DNA of 64,000 nucleotides from CAVZVW01 sp963778845 (GCA_963778845.1 CAVZVW010000009.1:310001-374000), one strand, 5' to 3'; shown: positions 51,762-61,400, numbered from the stretch's first letter. Made by a program: numbers and translations. The notes: a model not told the origin generated them from the letters alone.

Positions 51762-52660
51762 GACGCTCGGCCTCGCGCGGTGGCGACTGCCTCCCGGACG
51801 GCGGGCGCCACCTGCGTAGCGAAGAGCTCCAGCTGCTCGACGACGGGGTCCTCGGGCCACAGGATGAACGTGTCCATCCCGACGTCCAGCACCAGCGGTA
51901 CGAGGTCGTCGACCCAGCGCTGCACCGGCCCCTGCAGGAACGCTCCGCCGTCGTCGGCGGTGATCCGACCGGCGACGTTGTAGACGCGCCGCACCTGGGA
52001 CGGCGCCCGGCCGGCCGCCGCCGCCGCCGCGTCGATCCGCTCCTGGCGCGCCGGCAGGTCCGCCGGCAGGATGTACGGCGACGACGGCATCCAGCCGTCA
52101 CAGGCGCGCCCGATCAGGTCGAGCATGCGCGGCCCCCCGCCGCCGACCCAGATCTGCATCGGGTGCGCGGGCACCGGCCCGGAGTGCACGCCGTCCACCC
52201 GGTAGAAGTCCCCTCCCGCGTGCACGCTGCGCTGCCCGCCCCACATCGCCCGGAGCACGGTCACGGCCTCGTCGAGGGCGGCCAGCGCCTCGCCGGGGGA
52301 GCGGCGGGGCCCGCCGAGCGCGGCGATCGCGTCCCAGAAGCCGCCCGCGCCCAGCCCCACCTCGAGCCTGCCGCCGCACAGCACGTCGAGGCTGGCCAGG
52401 GCCTGGCCCAGCACTCCGGGCGGGCGCAGGGGCAGGTTCAGCACGTCGTGCACGACGCCGATCCGGTTCGTGCGCGCCGCGATCCACGTGAGCAGCACCA
52501 TGGCGTCGAGATGCCTGTGCTGGTAGGGGTGGTCCTGCACGCCGACCAGGTCGAGGTCGAGGTCCTCGGCGCGCGTCACCAGGTCGAGCGTGGCCTCGAT
52601 CTTCGCCGCCGAGGGGTCGGGGAAGAGGCCGAAGCGCACCGGGTGCCCGTAGTCGGCCAT
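51758..52660 (-). CDS. LLM class flavin/F420-dependent oxidoreductase
   Basis: A 300-residue luciferase-like enzyme with VRFGLFPDPSA at the N-terminus, VGVQDHPYQHRHLDAMVLLTW (about 40-60), LDVLCGGRLEVGLGAGGF (about 90-107), PMQIWVGGGGPRMLDLIGR (about 167) and ILWPEDPVVEQLELFA near the end. ATG 52660 is the conserved start. It lies nine bases after the lytic transglycosylase stop. The cofactor (F420 or FMN) and substrate are not determined by sequence. Confidence 0.87.
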   Translation of the reverse strand: MADYGHPVRFGLFPDPSAAKIEATLDLVTRAEDLDLDLVGVQDHPYQHRHLDAMVLLTWIAARTNRIGVVHDVLNLPLRPPGVLGQALASLDVLCGGRLEVGLGAGGFWDAIAALGGPRRSPGEALAALDEAVTVLRAMWGGQRSVHAGGDFYRVDGVHSGPVPAHPMQIWVGGGGPRMLDLIGRACDGWMPSSPYILPADLPARQERIDAAAAAAGRAPSQVRRVYNVAGRITADDGGAFLQGPVQRWVDDLVPLVLDVGMDTFILWPEDPVVEQLELFATQVAPAVREAVATARGRAS

Positions 52661-52668
52661 GCCGAGCA

Positions 52669-53871
52669 CTATGGCACCGGCGGGTTCTCCTCGCGCGCCG
52701 CGATCGCCGCCTGAGCCGCCAGCACCAGGTCGACGTACCAGCCGGCATGGTTGTACGCGAACAAAGCCCGACGGACGCCGTCCGGTGTCCCCTCCCCGGC
52801 CCCGGCGGCGCACAGGTAGGCCGCTGCGCTGAACACGGCGTCCTCCACGTCCCAGGGGTCTGCCACGCCGTCGCCGTCGGCGTCGACGCCGTATCGGTCG
52901 AAGGTCTCGGGCATGAACTGCATGGGGCCGACTGCACCGGCCGAGGACGGCCCGTTCGAGCGCCCATGGCCGCTCTCCACCTGGCCGACCGCCGCCAGCA
53001 GTGTCCAGCCCATCCCGGGGCAGGTGGCTGCGGCCGCACGGTAGGCGGCCTCGAACTCGGTGGGGATGCCCATCGCGGTCACCGCGCCGACCTGGGCCAG
53101 CAGAGCGCTGCGCCTGGCGGCCTCGGCAGCCTGCGCGTCGGCCAGCCGTTGGGCCGCATCGACCGCCGCCTGCGCCGCGCGGGCGCGGGCGTCCAGCCCG
53201 GCGAGGACGGCGCCGGCCCGGGCCAGGGCGACGTCGGCGTCGGCCTGGTGCCCCTGAGCGTCCGCGAGCGCCGCCGTCCGAGCGGCGTCGGAGACGTCGG
53301 CGGCGACCGCCTGGCGGTCGGCGCCCGCCAGGGCCTGGGTGCCGGCGACGACCACGCGGCCAGCAGCCCCGACGAGGTGGCGCATGAGGTGCTGGGCCGT
53401 GCTCGCACGGCTGAGCGCGTCGTCCGGGTCGTCGGCACCGAGCACGGACGAGACCACCGCTAGCGGGCCGCCGGCGGTGTAGAGGTCGCGGACCAGACGC
53501 GCCTGCCGTGCGCGCGCGGCGCGGAGGTCACGCTCGGCTTGCCCCCGGCGCTGCTCGGCGAGGCTGCTCGCCGCGAACGAGCGCGCTAGGTCGGCCGCCG
53601 CAGCCGCGGCACCGGCGGAGGCCCGCGTGTAGCGACCCGTGAGGACGTCGACTGTGCGCGCCGCGGCAGCCGCTTGCGCCGCGGCACGCCGGGCCTGGGC
53701 TCGCGCGTCGGAGACCGATGTGGACGACGCCGTCGCGACCCCGGGAGGAACGAGCACCAGGCTCAGGGTCAGCACGAGGACCAGAGGCAGCGCGAGGACC
53801 AGAGGCAGCGCGAGGACCAGCGGCGGCCCGAGGCCGGTGGCCCGCACGAGGTTCGTGGGCGGCACCGCCAC
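52669..53871 (-). CDS. secreted lytic transglycosylase with N-terminal coiled coil
   Basis: A 400-residue exported protein that probably cleaves peptidoglycan. A repetitive signal peptide (about 12-42) is followed by a long Ala-rich coiled-coil region (about 45-255) and a C-terminal lytic transglycosylase domain. The catalytic glutamate is in AAVGQVESGHGRSN near 296, then GAVGPMQFMPETF and a DADGDGVADPWD calcium-loop-like segment near 330. This architecture resembles NlpC/Rpf-type cell-wall enzymes with coiled-coil regulators. GTG 53871 or GTG 53865 is the start. Confidence 0.88.
   Translation of the reverse strand: MAVPPTNLVRATGLGPPLVLALPLVLALPLVLVLTLSLVLVPPGVATASSTSVSDARAQARRAAAQAAAAARTVDVLTGRYTRASAGAAAAAADLARSFAASSLAEQRRGQAERDLRAARARQARLVRDLYTAGGPLAVVSSVLGADDPDDALSRASTAQHLMRHLVGAAGRVVVAGTQALAGADRQAVAADVSDAARTAALADAQGHQADADVALARAGAVLAGLDARARAAQAAVDAAQRLADAQAAEAARRSALLAQVGAVTAMGIPTEFEAAYRAAAATCPGMGWTLLAAVGQVESGHGRSNGPSSAGAVGPMQFMPETFDRYGVDADGDGVADPWDVEDAVFSAAAYLCAAGAGEGTPDGVRRALFAYNHAGWYVDLVLAAQAAIAAREENPPVP
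53771..53824. repeat. 18-bp tandem repeat, three copies, inside the signal-peptide coding region
   Basis: Units 53771-53788, 53789-53806 and 53807-53824 share AGCGCGAGGACCAGAGGC with one to two changes. On the minus strand each encodes the hexapeptide PLVLAL/PLVLVL, so the hydrophobic core of the lytic transglycosylase signal peptide is built by repeat expansion. Confidence 0.9.
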
Positions 53872-54036
53872 AGCCTGCCGGTGCCACCTGCCGCCGAGCC
53901 GTCGGGCCCGCGGCCGGCTCGGTCGCCCTCTCACGCACCCGCGGCCACCCACACCGATGACATCGACCGCTTGTCAGGGGCCCTTGACCAGGGTTCACCC
54001 TGGTGCGTCCCGTGCGGTCGCCGGCTGCCCGGCCGG

Positions 54037-54042
54037 TAGCGT
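54037..54042 (+). promoter_or_regulatory. -10 box TAGCGT, six bases before the TSUP gene GTG (leaderless)
   Basis: TAGCGT-GGGCGG-GTG places the start at 54049 at the predicted transcription start. Confidence 0.55.
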
Positions 54043-54048
54043 GGGCGG

Positions 54049-54819
54049 GTGAACGTGCTCGACGGCGTGGCCGTCCTCACGGCCGGCGTCGCCGCCGGGA
54101 CGATCAACACCATCGTCGGCTCCGGCACCCTCATCACGTTCCCGACCCTGCTCGCGCTGGGGTACCCGCCGGTGACGGCGAACGTCTCCAACAACGTCGG
54201 GCTGGTCTTCGGCAGCCTCTCCGGCACGTGGGGCTACCGCGCCGAGCTCGCGGGCCAGCGACCCACGCTGCTGCGCCTGGGGCCGATGTCCCTGGTGGGC
54301 TCGGTGGTGGGTGCGCTGCTGCTGCTGCGCCTGCCGGCCACGGCGTTCGAGGCGATCGTCCCGGCTCTGATCGCCGTCGCGCTCGTCCTGGTGCTCGCCC
54401 AGCCGCGGCTGTCCGCCGCCGCCGCGGCCCGGCGCGAGCGGGACGGCGTGCCCCACCGTGGCGTGGGACCGGCCGCGGCGCTAGGAGTGTTCGGCGCAGG
54501 GATCTACGGCGGGTACTTCGGCGCCGCACAGGGCGTGCTGCTCGTCGGTCTGCTCGGGTCCCTGCTCGAGGAGTCACTGCAGCGGGTGAACGCCACGAAG
54601 AACCTGCTGTCGACCATCGTGAACTTCGTCGCCGCCATCACCTTCCTCGTCGTGGCCCCGGACCAGGTGGACTGGACGGTGGCCGGCCTCATCGCCGTGG
54701 GGTCGGTCGCCGGCGGGTTCATCGGAGCCGGTGTCGGGCGCAGGCTGCCGCCACGCGCGCTGAGGGCCGTGATCGTGCTCGTCGGCACCGTGGCCATCGC
54801 GCGGCTGCTGCTGTCATGA
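54049..54819 (+). CDS. sulfite exporter TauE/SafE (TSUP) family membrane permease
   Basis: A 256-residue protein with about eight hydrophobic helices arranged as two inverted halves. The family signatures are GTINTIVGSGTLITFPTLL (about 17-35) and GIYGGYFGAAQGVLLVGLLG (about 151-170), followed by NATKNLLSTIVNF. TSUP proteins carry small sulfur- or carbon-containing anions; the substrate here is unknown. The stop overlaps the next start as ATGA. Confidence 0.9.
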   Translation: MNVLDGVAVLTAGVAAGTINTIVGSGTLITFPTLLALGYPPVTANVSNNVGLVFGSLSGTWGYRAELAGQRPTLLRLGPMSLVGSVVGALLLLRLPATAFEAIVPALIAVALVLVLAQPRLSAAAAARRERDGVPHRGVGPAAALGVFGAGIYGGYFGAAQGVLLVGLLGSLLEESLQRVNATKNLLSTIVNFVAAITFLVVAPDQVDWTVAGLIAVGSVAGGFIGAGVGRRLPPRALRAVIVLVGTVAIARLLLS

Positions 54820-55679
54820 CACCGGCCGGCACCGCGGAGCAGCGCGCGGGAACGGGGCCGGCCCGTGGTCACGTGCAGCGCATCAGCGTGCTTGACGACC
54901 CCCGGGTCGCGGACTACGTGGGCCTGACCGACGTGGCCCTGCGGTCGCGACACGAGCCCGCGGCCGGCCTCTACCTCGCCGAGAGCGACAAGGTGATCCG
55001 ACGCGCGCTGGCTGCCGGCCACCGGCCACGCTCGATGCTGCTGTCCGAGCGCTGGCTCGGGCCTCTGGGGGACCTCGTCGGGAGCGTGTGCAACCTCGGA
55101 GCGCCCGTCCTGGTCGGCCCGGCCGACCTCCTGCAGCAGGTCACCGGCTTCAACGTGCACCGTGGCGCCATCGCCGCCATGCACCGCCCCGCGCTGCCCG
55201 GTGTCGCCTCCGTCCTGGCCGGCGCCAAGCGGGTCGTCGTCCTCGAGGACGTCGTGGACCACACGAACGTCGGGTCGGTCTTCCGCTCCGTCGCCGGCAT
55301 CGGGGCGGACGCCGTCCTGGTGACGCCCCGCTGCGCCGACCCGCTGTACCGCCGCAGCGTGAGGGTCTCGATGGGGGCGGTGTTCCAGGTTCCGTGGACG
55401 CGCATCGAGCCATGGCCGCACGGCGTGGCGGTGCTGCAGGCAGCCGGGTTCACCGTGGCTGCGCTGGCGCTTGACGCCTCTGCGGTCGCCCTCGACGCGT
55501 TCGCCGTGGCGCCGCCGGCGCGCCTGGCCCTGGTGCTGGGCACCGAGGGCGACGGCCTGGCCGCTGCCACTCTGCGCAGCGCCGATGTGACCGTGCGGAT
55601 CCCGATGGCCGGCGGGGTGGACTCGCTCAACGTCGCGGCCGCGGCGGCGGTCGCCGTCTGGGCCGTCCGCTCACACTGA
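54816..55679 (+). CDS. SpoU/TrmH family RNA methyltransferase
   Basis: SAM-dependent 2'-O-ribose methyltransferase with a trefoil-knot fold. Of 287 residues, about 1-110 form an RNA-binding N-terminal domain (ISVLDDPRVADYVGLTD). Then come motif 1 DHTNVGSVFRSVAGIGAD (about 149), motif 2 LVLGTEGDGLA (about 243) and motif 3 IPMAGGVDSLNVAAAAAV (about 265). All three SPOUT motifs are intact. Whether the target is tRNA or rRNA cannot be told. ATG 54816 overlaps the TSUP stop. Confidence 0.92.
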   Translation: MTPAGTAEQRAGTGPARGHVQRISVLDDPRVADYVGLTDVALRSRHEPAAGLYLAESDKVIRRALAAGHRPRSMLLSERWLGPLGDLVGSVCNLGAPVLVGPADLLQQVTGFNVHRGAIAAMHRPALPGVASVLAGAKRVVVLEDVVDHTNVGSVFRSVAGIGADAVLVTPRCADPLYRRSVRVSMGAVFQVPWTRIEPWPHGVAVLQAAGFTVAALALDASAVALDAFAVAPPARLALVLGTEGDGLAAATLRSADVTVRIPMAGGVDSLNVAAAAAVAVWAVRSH

Positions 55680-55710
55680 ATCGGGCGTGGACGCGACGGT
55701 GTAGCGATCC

Positions 55711-55726
55711 GGGGGTTGCCACCCCC
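55711..55726. terminator. hairpin between convergent rRNA/tRNA methyltransferase and nitroreductase genes
   Basis: GGGGGT-TGCC-ACCCCC is a perfect 6-bp stem 31 bases after the methyltransferase stop, in the 100-base convergent gap. Confidence 0.6.
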
Positions 55727-55779
55727 ACCGGGGGACACGCTCGGGTCCACACTCGCCTGACCCTGCTCGAGGACCAGCC

Positions 55780-56850
55780 TTACTCGAGGACCAGCTCCAA
55801 GGGTCGTCGGGGGGTGCGGGGTGCATCCATGAGCGCCCGCCCGATGCGGAACAGGATCTGTGGGCGACCCCAGATACCGAGCAGGTCCGCCACCTCCTGG
55901 CGCAGGTCCTCCTGCTGCATCGCCTGGTCGGCGAACGTCGCGACCAAGCCCTTCGCGGTCGCGGTGAGCAGCAGGCGCTCGAGCGCCAGCCCCGCGACGA
56001 CCCAGTCGTGGCGCGAGTCCTCGCGGGTGGAGATCACCAGGACGGTGCTGCGTGCCAGCTCCTCCTCGACCTCCCCGGCCTCCGGTACGCCGAAGTGGCC
56101 ACCGTGCACGAGCGAGTCGACAGGGTACGGGGAGGTGCCCAGAGCGGTCGACGGGATCCCGTCGACGGGCTGCTGGCTCTGCGTGCCGCGGCGCACCCAG
56201 CGCTCGACCTCGTGGCGAAGCTCGGCGTCCGCCGCCTGAGTGCGGACGGCGCGCCGCAGCAGGTGCGCCAGGCGACGCCGTGTCGCCGGCTCGGCGACAC
56301 AGAGGCGGGCCCCCTCGACAGCCACGGCCTGGCGCAGGTCGTGCAGGTCCTCCTCGGCGATGACGTGCGAGCGGTACACCCGGCGGTGGGTGTGCCGCTG
56401 AAGGATCATCGTGTCGAGCTGGACGTCGGCCGGTGCCGGCTCGCGCCGTCCCTCGCTCACGACAGCCCCGATCCATGTCGGTTCGCCGGGGTCGGGGAGG
56501 ATCTCAACGGTGGGTACGTGCCCGCGGGCCCGCATGGCCACACGGGCGTTGAGCAGCGCCGCCCCGCACGAGATCGTCCGGTCGCGGCCCTGAGGGTCGA
56601 TGATCGGGAGGGTGCGCGTGAGATCCTCCAGCACGCCGAGGCCGGCCGGGAGAGGCCGGAAGCGCCAAGGCTGGCTGTTGTGGATGGACGGCGCCCAGCG
56701 TGCAGCCTCGGCGACCGCGGCGAGGTCCTCGGTCGTCAGCGACGGCGTCGCGGACGCCGTCGCCGGCATCACGACCGGCGTCGTCGACTGGCCCACGCGA
56801 ATCTCGGGAGCCGCTTCGCCTGGTCGGCGCGGCCCGGCGAATGCGCCCAT
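55780..56850 (-). CDS. Acg-like nitroreductase family protein
   Basis: A 356-residue protein related to the mycobacterial Acg (Rv2032) group of FMN-binding nitroreductase-fold proteins. It has EAARWAPSIHNSQPWRFRPL (about 48-67), the family hallmark, VSEGRREPAPADVQLD and HTHRRVYRS, and ends with LLGIWGRPQILFRIGRAL. ATG 56850 has GAGGAGG four bases upstream. In mycobacteria Acg belongs to the DosR hypoxia regulon; a possible DosR-like site lies 58 bases upstream here. The catalytic role is unsettled. Confidence 0.88.
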   Translation of the reverse strand: MGAFAGPRRPGEAAPEIRVGQSTTPVVMPATASATPSLTTEDLAAVAEAARWAPSIHNSQPWRFRPLPAGLGVLEDLTRTLPIIDPQGRDRTISCGAALLNARVAMRARGHVPTVEILPDPGEPTWIGAVVSEGRREPAPADVQLDTMILQRHTHRRVYRSHVIAEEDLHDLRQAVAVEGARLCVAEPATRRRLAHLLRRAVRTQAADAELRHEVERWVRRGTQSQQPVDGIPSTALGTSPYPVDSLVHGGHFGVPEAGEVEEELARSTVLVISTREDSRHDWVVAGLALERLLLTATAKGLVATFADQAMQQEDLRQEVADLLGIWGRPQILFRIGRALMDAPRTPRRPLELVLE

Positions 56851-56907
56851 GACACCTCCTCGATTCCCCGTCTTCGCACGGTAGGTACACACCTGCAACC
56901 CCGGCTC

Positions 56908-56921
56908 AGGTCCAAGGTCCT
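56908..56921 (-). promoter_or_regulatory. possible DosR-like box upstream of the Acg-like gene
   Basis: On the minus strand the 14-mer AGGACCTTGGACCT matches its own reverse complement at ten positions and agrees with the DosR core GGGACTWWAGTCCC at nine of fourteen. It is 58 bases before the ATG at 56850. The match is weak. Confidence 0.3.
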
Positions 56922-56996
56922 TGCCGGTGGCGTCGTGTGGCTGCCCACCCCCGATGACGACCGCCGGGGTCACCGTGCGTGGCCGCGAGTCGACAC

Positions 56997-58160
56997 TCAG
57001 GTGGAGGCGGGAACCGTCAGGTCACCGTCGGTGCCCAGCACCTCACGCAACAAGGCGTCGGGGTCGAGCAGACCGACGAAGCGCCCGTCGTCGTCCTCCA
57101 CGGCCACCAGGCCGTTCGTGCGCCGCTGCGCGCCGCCGGCCCCGACCATCCGCTGAGCCGCCGCTCGCAGGTCCATGCGAGCGCGAAGCCGCAGCACCTC
57201 GTGCCCGCCGACGCTGCGGCCACCGGGCCCGCGGAGGCCGCGCAAACGGCCTTCGGGGTCCACGTCGGCCACCCACACCCCGTCCGGGGAGCCCTCCCCG
57301 GCCCGGGCCACGGGAACGGCCAGCCGGCCGACGCCGGTGAGGGCGCCCGCCTCCTCCCACGAGGCGCGCACCCACGACGTGACCTCCGGGGAGGGTGCCA
57401 GGAAGCCCGGACGTGCGCGCCCGAACAGCCAGCCCTGGGCCAGCCGCACGCCGACGTACTGCAGGAACCGCGCATCCTCCAGTGTCTCGACCCCGACGGC
57501 GACGACAGCTGACCCGGCGTCCTCCGCCGTGCTCACGGCAAGACGCACCAGTCGCGCCCGTAGCGAGTCGCCGTGCACGTCGCAGACGAGCGAGCGGGCC
57601 AGCTTGACCAGGTCAGGGCGCACGTGGCGGACCGCGTCCAGCTCCGCAAGGCCGGCGTCGCCGACATCCAGGGCGACTGCGAGCCCGCGCTCGCGCAAGG
57701 CGGCCAACGCGGTCACCTCGGGGGTGTCCCCGAGCAGCGGCTCCCCTTCGTCGAGCTCGACGACGAGGCCGCGCAGGTCACCCTGGTCGAGCAGCACCTG
57801 CGTCACCGACGGGTGGCTGAGGGCCGACGGCGCCACGTTGACACACAGGAACGTCCCTGAAGGCAGGTCGGCGCGGCTTCGCAGCGACGTCACCAGTGCT
57901 GCCGCCTCGAGCTGCGCCGCCAGGCCCGACCGCAACGCGGCCTGGAACCACGGCTGAGGCGACTGCGCCGGCCACTCGGCGACCCGGGTGAGGGCCTCGA
58001 AGCCGGCGCACTCGCCGGTTCGCATGTCCACCACGGGCTGGTACACGCTGCGCAGGTTCTCCGGACGGCGCAGCAGCCGTGCCAGCTGGTCCTCCCAGCC
58101 CGCCGGGTCCGGCCATGTGGGTACGGGGTCCCCCGCACCGACCGCAGGCCCGTCGTCCAT
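56997..58160 (-). CDS. EAL-domain protein with degenerate catalytic motifs and CBS-like C-terminus
   Basis: A 387-residue protein. An EAL fold spans about 30-265: YQPVVDMRTGECAGFEALTR keeps the EAL triad, but the usual DDFG is ALDVGDAG and the usual AEGVE is VAVGVETLED, so two metal/catalytic acidic sites are lost. The C-terminal 110 residues look like a CBS pair (GGHEVLRLRARMDLRAAAQRM and VAVEDDDGRFVGLLDPD). It is more likely a cyclic-di-GMP or nucleotide sensor than a phosphodiesterase. ATG 58160 has GGAGG upstream. Confidence 0.85.
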   Translation of the reverse strand: MDDGPAVGAGDPVPTWPDPAGWEDQLARLLRRPENLRSVYQPVVDMRTGECAGFEALTRVAEWPAQSPQPWFQAALRSGLAAQLEAAALVTSLRSRADLPSGTFLCVNVAPSALSHPSVTQVLLDQGDLRGLVVELDEGEPLLGDTPEVTALAALRERGLAVALDVGDAGLAELDAVRHVRPDLVKLARSLVCDVHGDSLRARLVRLAVSTAEDAGSAVVAVGVETLEDARFLQYVGVRLAQGWLFGRARPGFLAPSPEVTSWVRASWEEAGALTGVGRLAVPVARAGEGSPDGVWVADVDPEGRLRGLRGPGGRSVGGHEVLRLRARMDLRAAAQRMVGAGGAQRRTNGLVAVEDDDGRFVGLLDPDALLREVLGTDGDLTVPAST

Positions 58161-58321
58161 GCGCCACCTCCGCACTCCCGCCGCATTCTGCGCGCACGAG
58201 CCACCGCGACCTGCACGACGCGCTCGACTCGACGGTGGCATCGCCGCGCCGCCCGCGGGCGGGACATAAGGGCCGATCATGCACGCCAGGTACGCCGGTG
58301 ATGCGCCCCGGGTGCACGGCG

Positions 58322-58360
58322 GCTCCCGGGCGCGTCGAGGGGGGCGACGCGCCCGGGAGC
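58322..58360. terminator. perfect 16-bp hairpin downstream of the giant surface protein gene
   Basis: Arms 58322-58337 and 58345-58360 are exact reverse complements around the loop AGGGGGG. The hairpin lies 57 bases past the stop of the gene at 58417 and before the EAL gene. A second inverted pair, GACCCGG/CCGGGTC, spans 58382-58418. Confidence 0.8.
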
Positions 58361-58416
58361 TGCACGGGGGAGGGTGCGCTAGACCCGGCCGGACCTCCTC
58401 ACCCTCGCGGACCGGG

Positions 58417-61400
58417 TCACTTGCCGGTCCCGGTCATGGTCACCGTGGTCGTGACCGGCAAGGTGGTGGCGTCGCCGCGCAGCAGGAGCTGAGCCGAGTA
58501 CGCCTGGCCACGGACGGTCGGGCGGAACGACGCCGTGATGTTGCACGACTTGCCCGCGACCAGCGTGGTGCCGATGCAGCCGGCTCCTGCGAAGGACCAC
58601 GTACCCGCCGGGGTGTTCGCCGGGGAGACGACCACGATCGACGGGGCACCCACGACGAACGACAGCGTGCCGCTGTTCCTCACGGACAAGCTCAGCGTCT
58701 TCGTCGTGTTGATGTTGACGTTGGTGAACCCGAGCGTCGTGTTGTTCACCGCGAAGGTGGACGCCGCCCCGGTCGCCGTCAGCGACACGAGCGTGGGGCT
58801 GCCCGTGGCGTTGTGCGGGATCGAGAGCGTGCCGGTCCTGGCACCGGTCGCCGTCGGGCTGAACCTGACGGTGACCCTGCAGGTGCCGTTGGGCGCCACC
58901 GGGACCGTGCAGGTGTTGCCGCCGGCCGGGATGGTGAAGTCCGCGGCTGCCGGTCCGGTGATGGTCGGCACGCCGACCACCAGGGGAGCCGTACCCGTGT
59001 TGCGCACCGTCGTCGACAGCGACGAGGCGGCCGGGAACGTGACCGTGCCGAAGGCCAGGACGCCCGGGGTCACCGAGATCGCCGGGGCCAGCGGTGGGTC
59101 ACCGATGCCGGTGAGGGACACCAGCACGGGCCGGGCGATCCCGGACGGGACCACCTGCAGGGTGGCGTTCGCCACCCCGACCACCGTCGGGCTGAACCGC
59201 ACCTTGACGGTGCAGGTGGCGTCCAGAGCGAGCCCGGCCGCGCCGCAGGTGCCTGTCGGGTCGATCGCGAACTGGTTGGCGCCCACCCCGGTGATCGTGA
59301 CCGAGCTGACCGTGGTGCCGGCCGCGAACACGTTCGTCAGCGTCACGGTCTGGCTGCCGCTCACGCCGCCGGAGGGCACGTGCCCGAAGCTGAGCGCCTT
59401 GACGTTGCTCTGCAGCGGGCCGGCGACCCGGCCGGAGACGAGGAACCTGTCGGTGCCGCCCACCTGGTTGCCGGCGAGGTCGGAGATCCCGAACGCGTTC
59501 ACCGGGGTCGCGGCGTTGGCCGGGACGAACGTGCCACCCACGACCTTGTGGTAGCTGACGGCGTCACCCAGCAGCCCGGCCGGTGCTGCGGGAGCCGTGT
59601 TCGGGTCCCACCGCAGGAAGCCGTTGATCGGGGTGTCGCTGTTGGACGGCGCCGGGCCGGGGCTGACCAGGGCGTCGGTGAAGGCGCACGGCGCCGCGCC
59701 GCAGCCGATGTCCTGCGTACCGGCGTTCTTCGCGAAGCCGCCCACCGCGTTCGTGGTGAACGTGAACGTGCCGTACGGGGTGAGGAAGTTGTACGGCGTG
59801 TTCGGGCAGAGCCCGCTGGTCACGATCACCCGGATGCGGGTGAACGTCGTCTGGTCGCCGGCGATCGGCGTCCCTGTGGCGAACGAACCCTCCAAGGCAA
59901 CCCGCAGCATCGCGGTGCCGGGGGTGGTGCCGCCGCAGCCCGGGGTGCTGACCAGCTGGGAGTCGGCGACGGTGTAGAAGAACTCGCTGGGGAAGTTGGC
60001 CGGGAAGCTGACCGGGTTCGCCGGGTTGAAGCCGGCGTCACCGAGCAGGATGCAGCCGCCCGCGGAGTCCAGGCACGGCTCCACGCGGTTGCCGTTCTCG
60101 TCCTGGTACCAGTTCGGGAAGCCGTTGGCGGCATCCGTCGTGCCCGACACGGCCTTGACCGCGGTCGAGCCGGTACCGGCCAGGGCCACGTCGTGCGTGG
60201 CACCGGGGGCGTTGTCGGTCAGCCGCAGGAAGCCCGACGCGGCACCGGCGGCCTGCGGGGTGAACGCGACGTCCACCTCACAGCTCGCACCGGGGGCCAC
60301 GAGGGCGGTGCAGCGGTTGTCGACGAGCGCGAACGCCGGGTTGGCGTTGGCGATCGCGACCGTGTCGACCTGCAGCGGGATCTGGCCGCCGGCGTTGGAG
60401 ACGACGACGGTCTGCAGCGAGCTCGTCCTGCCCACGTGCAGGGGGGCGAAGGTCACGCTGCGCGGGGCGAAGCTGATCGCGGCGTTCCCGTTGGCGGCCG
60501 CGCCGACACCCACGAGGGTCACGACCACGGGGGTGTTGATCCCCGTGTGCGTGACGCTGATGGTCGCCGAGCGGTTGCCCACCACCGTCGGGCTGAACGA
60601 CGCCGAGATGGTGCAGGTGCCGTTCACCGCGACGGTCGTGGTCGAGCAGCCGTCCGCGACGACCGCGAAGTCGGCGGCGTCCACCCCGCCGAGCGTCGCC
60701 GAGCTCACCGTGAGCGGTGCGACGCCGGTGTTGGTGAACGTCACCGTCTGGGTGGCCGACGTCGACCCCACCGGGATCAGCCCGAAGTCCGTGCTGTTGT
60801 TCACGGCACCGGCGGTGACCTCGAGCGGGCCGCGGTACTTGCCCATGACGGTGAACTGGTCGGTCTGCCCGACCAGGCTGTTGTCGGCGGTCTTGCGGAT
60901 CTGGACGTAGTTGGCCGGGTTGACCCCGTCGGGGCTGTACGGCGCGCCGACGACCGGGTGCAGCGTGACGGCGTCACCGAGGTAGCCGGCAGGGGCGGCC
61001 GGCGCCACAGCCGGGTCCCAGCGAAGGAAGCTGCCGAGTACCCGCGAGCTCAGAGCGAGGGTGAAGTCGCAGGTGTCCGGGGCGACGGGGAAGCAGCCGA
61101 CGTCGTCGGTCCCGGCGTTCGGGGCGATGCCGCCCTTGGCGTTGGTCGTGATGGTCGCGCTGCCGTACGGGTGCACGAACGTGTAGGCGGTGTTCGGGCA
61201 CAGCCCGCCGCGCGCGACGATCCTGATGCGGCCGAACGTGATCTGCTCACCGTCGACCGGTGTGCCGTTGACGAACGAGCCCTCCAGCGCGGTGCGCATG
61301 AACGCACGCCCGGCGGCGGAGCCGGCGCAGCCCGGTGTCACGATGTTGTCCGACGTCGCGACCTGGTAGAAGAACTCACCCGGGAAGTTCAGCGGGGCGT

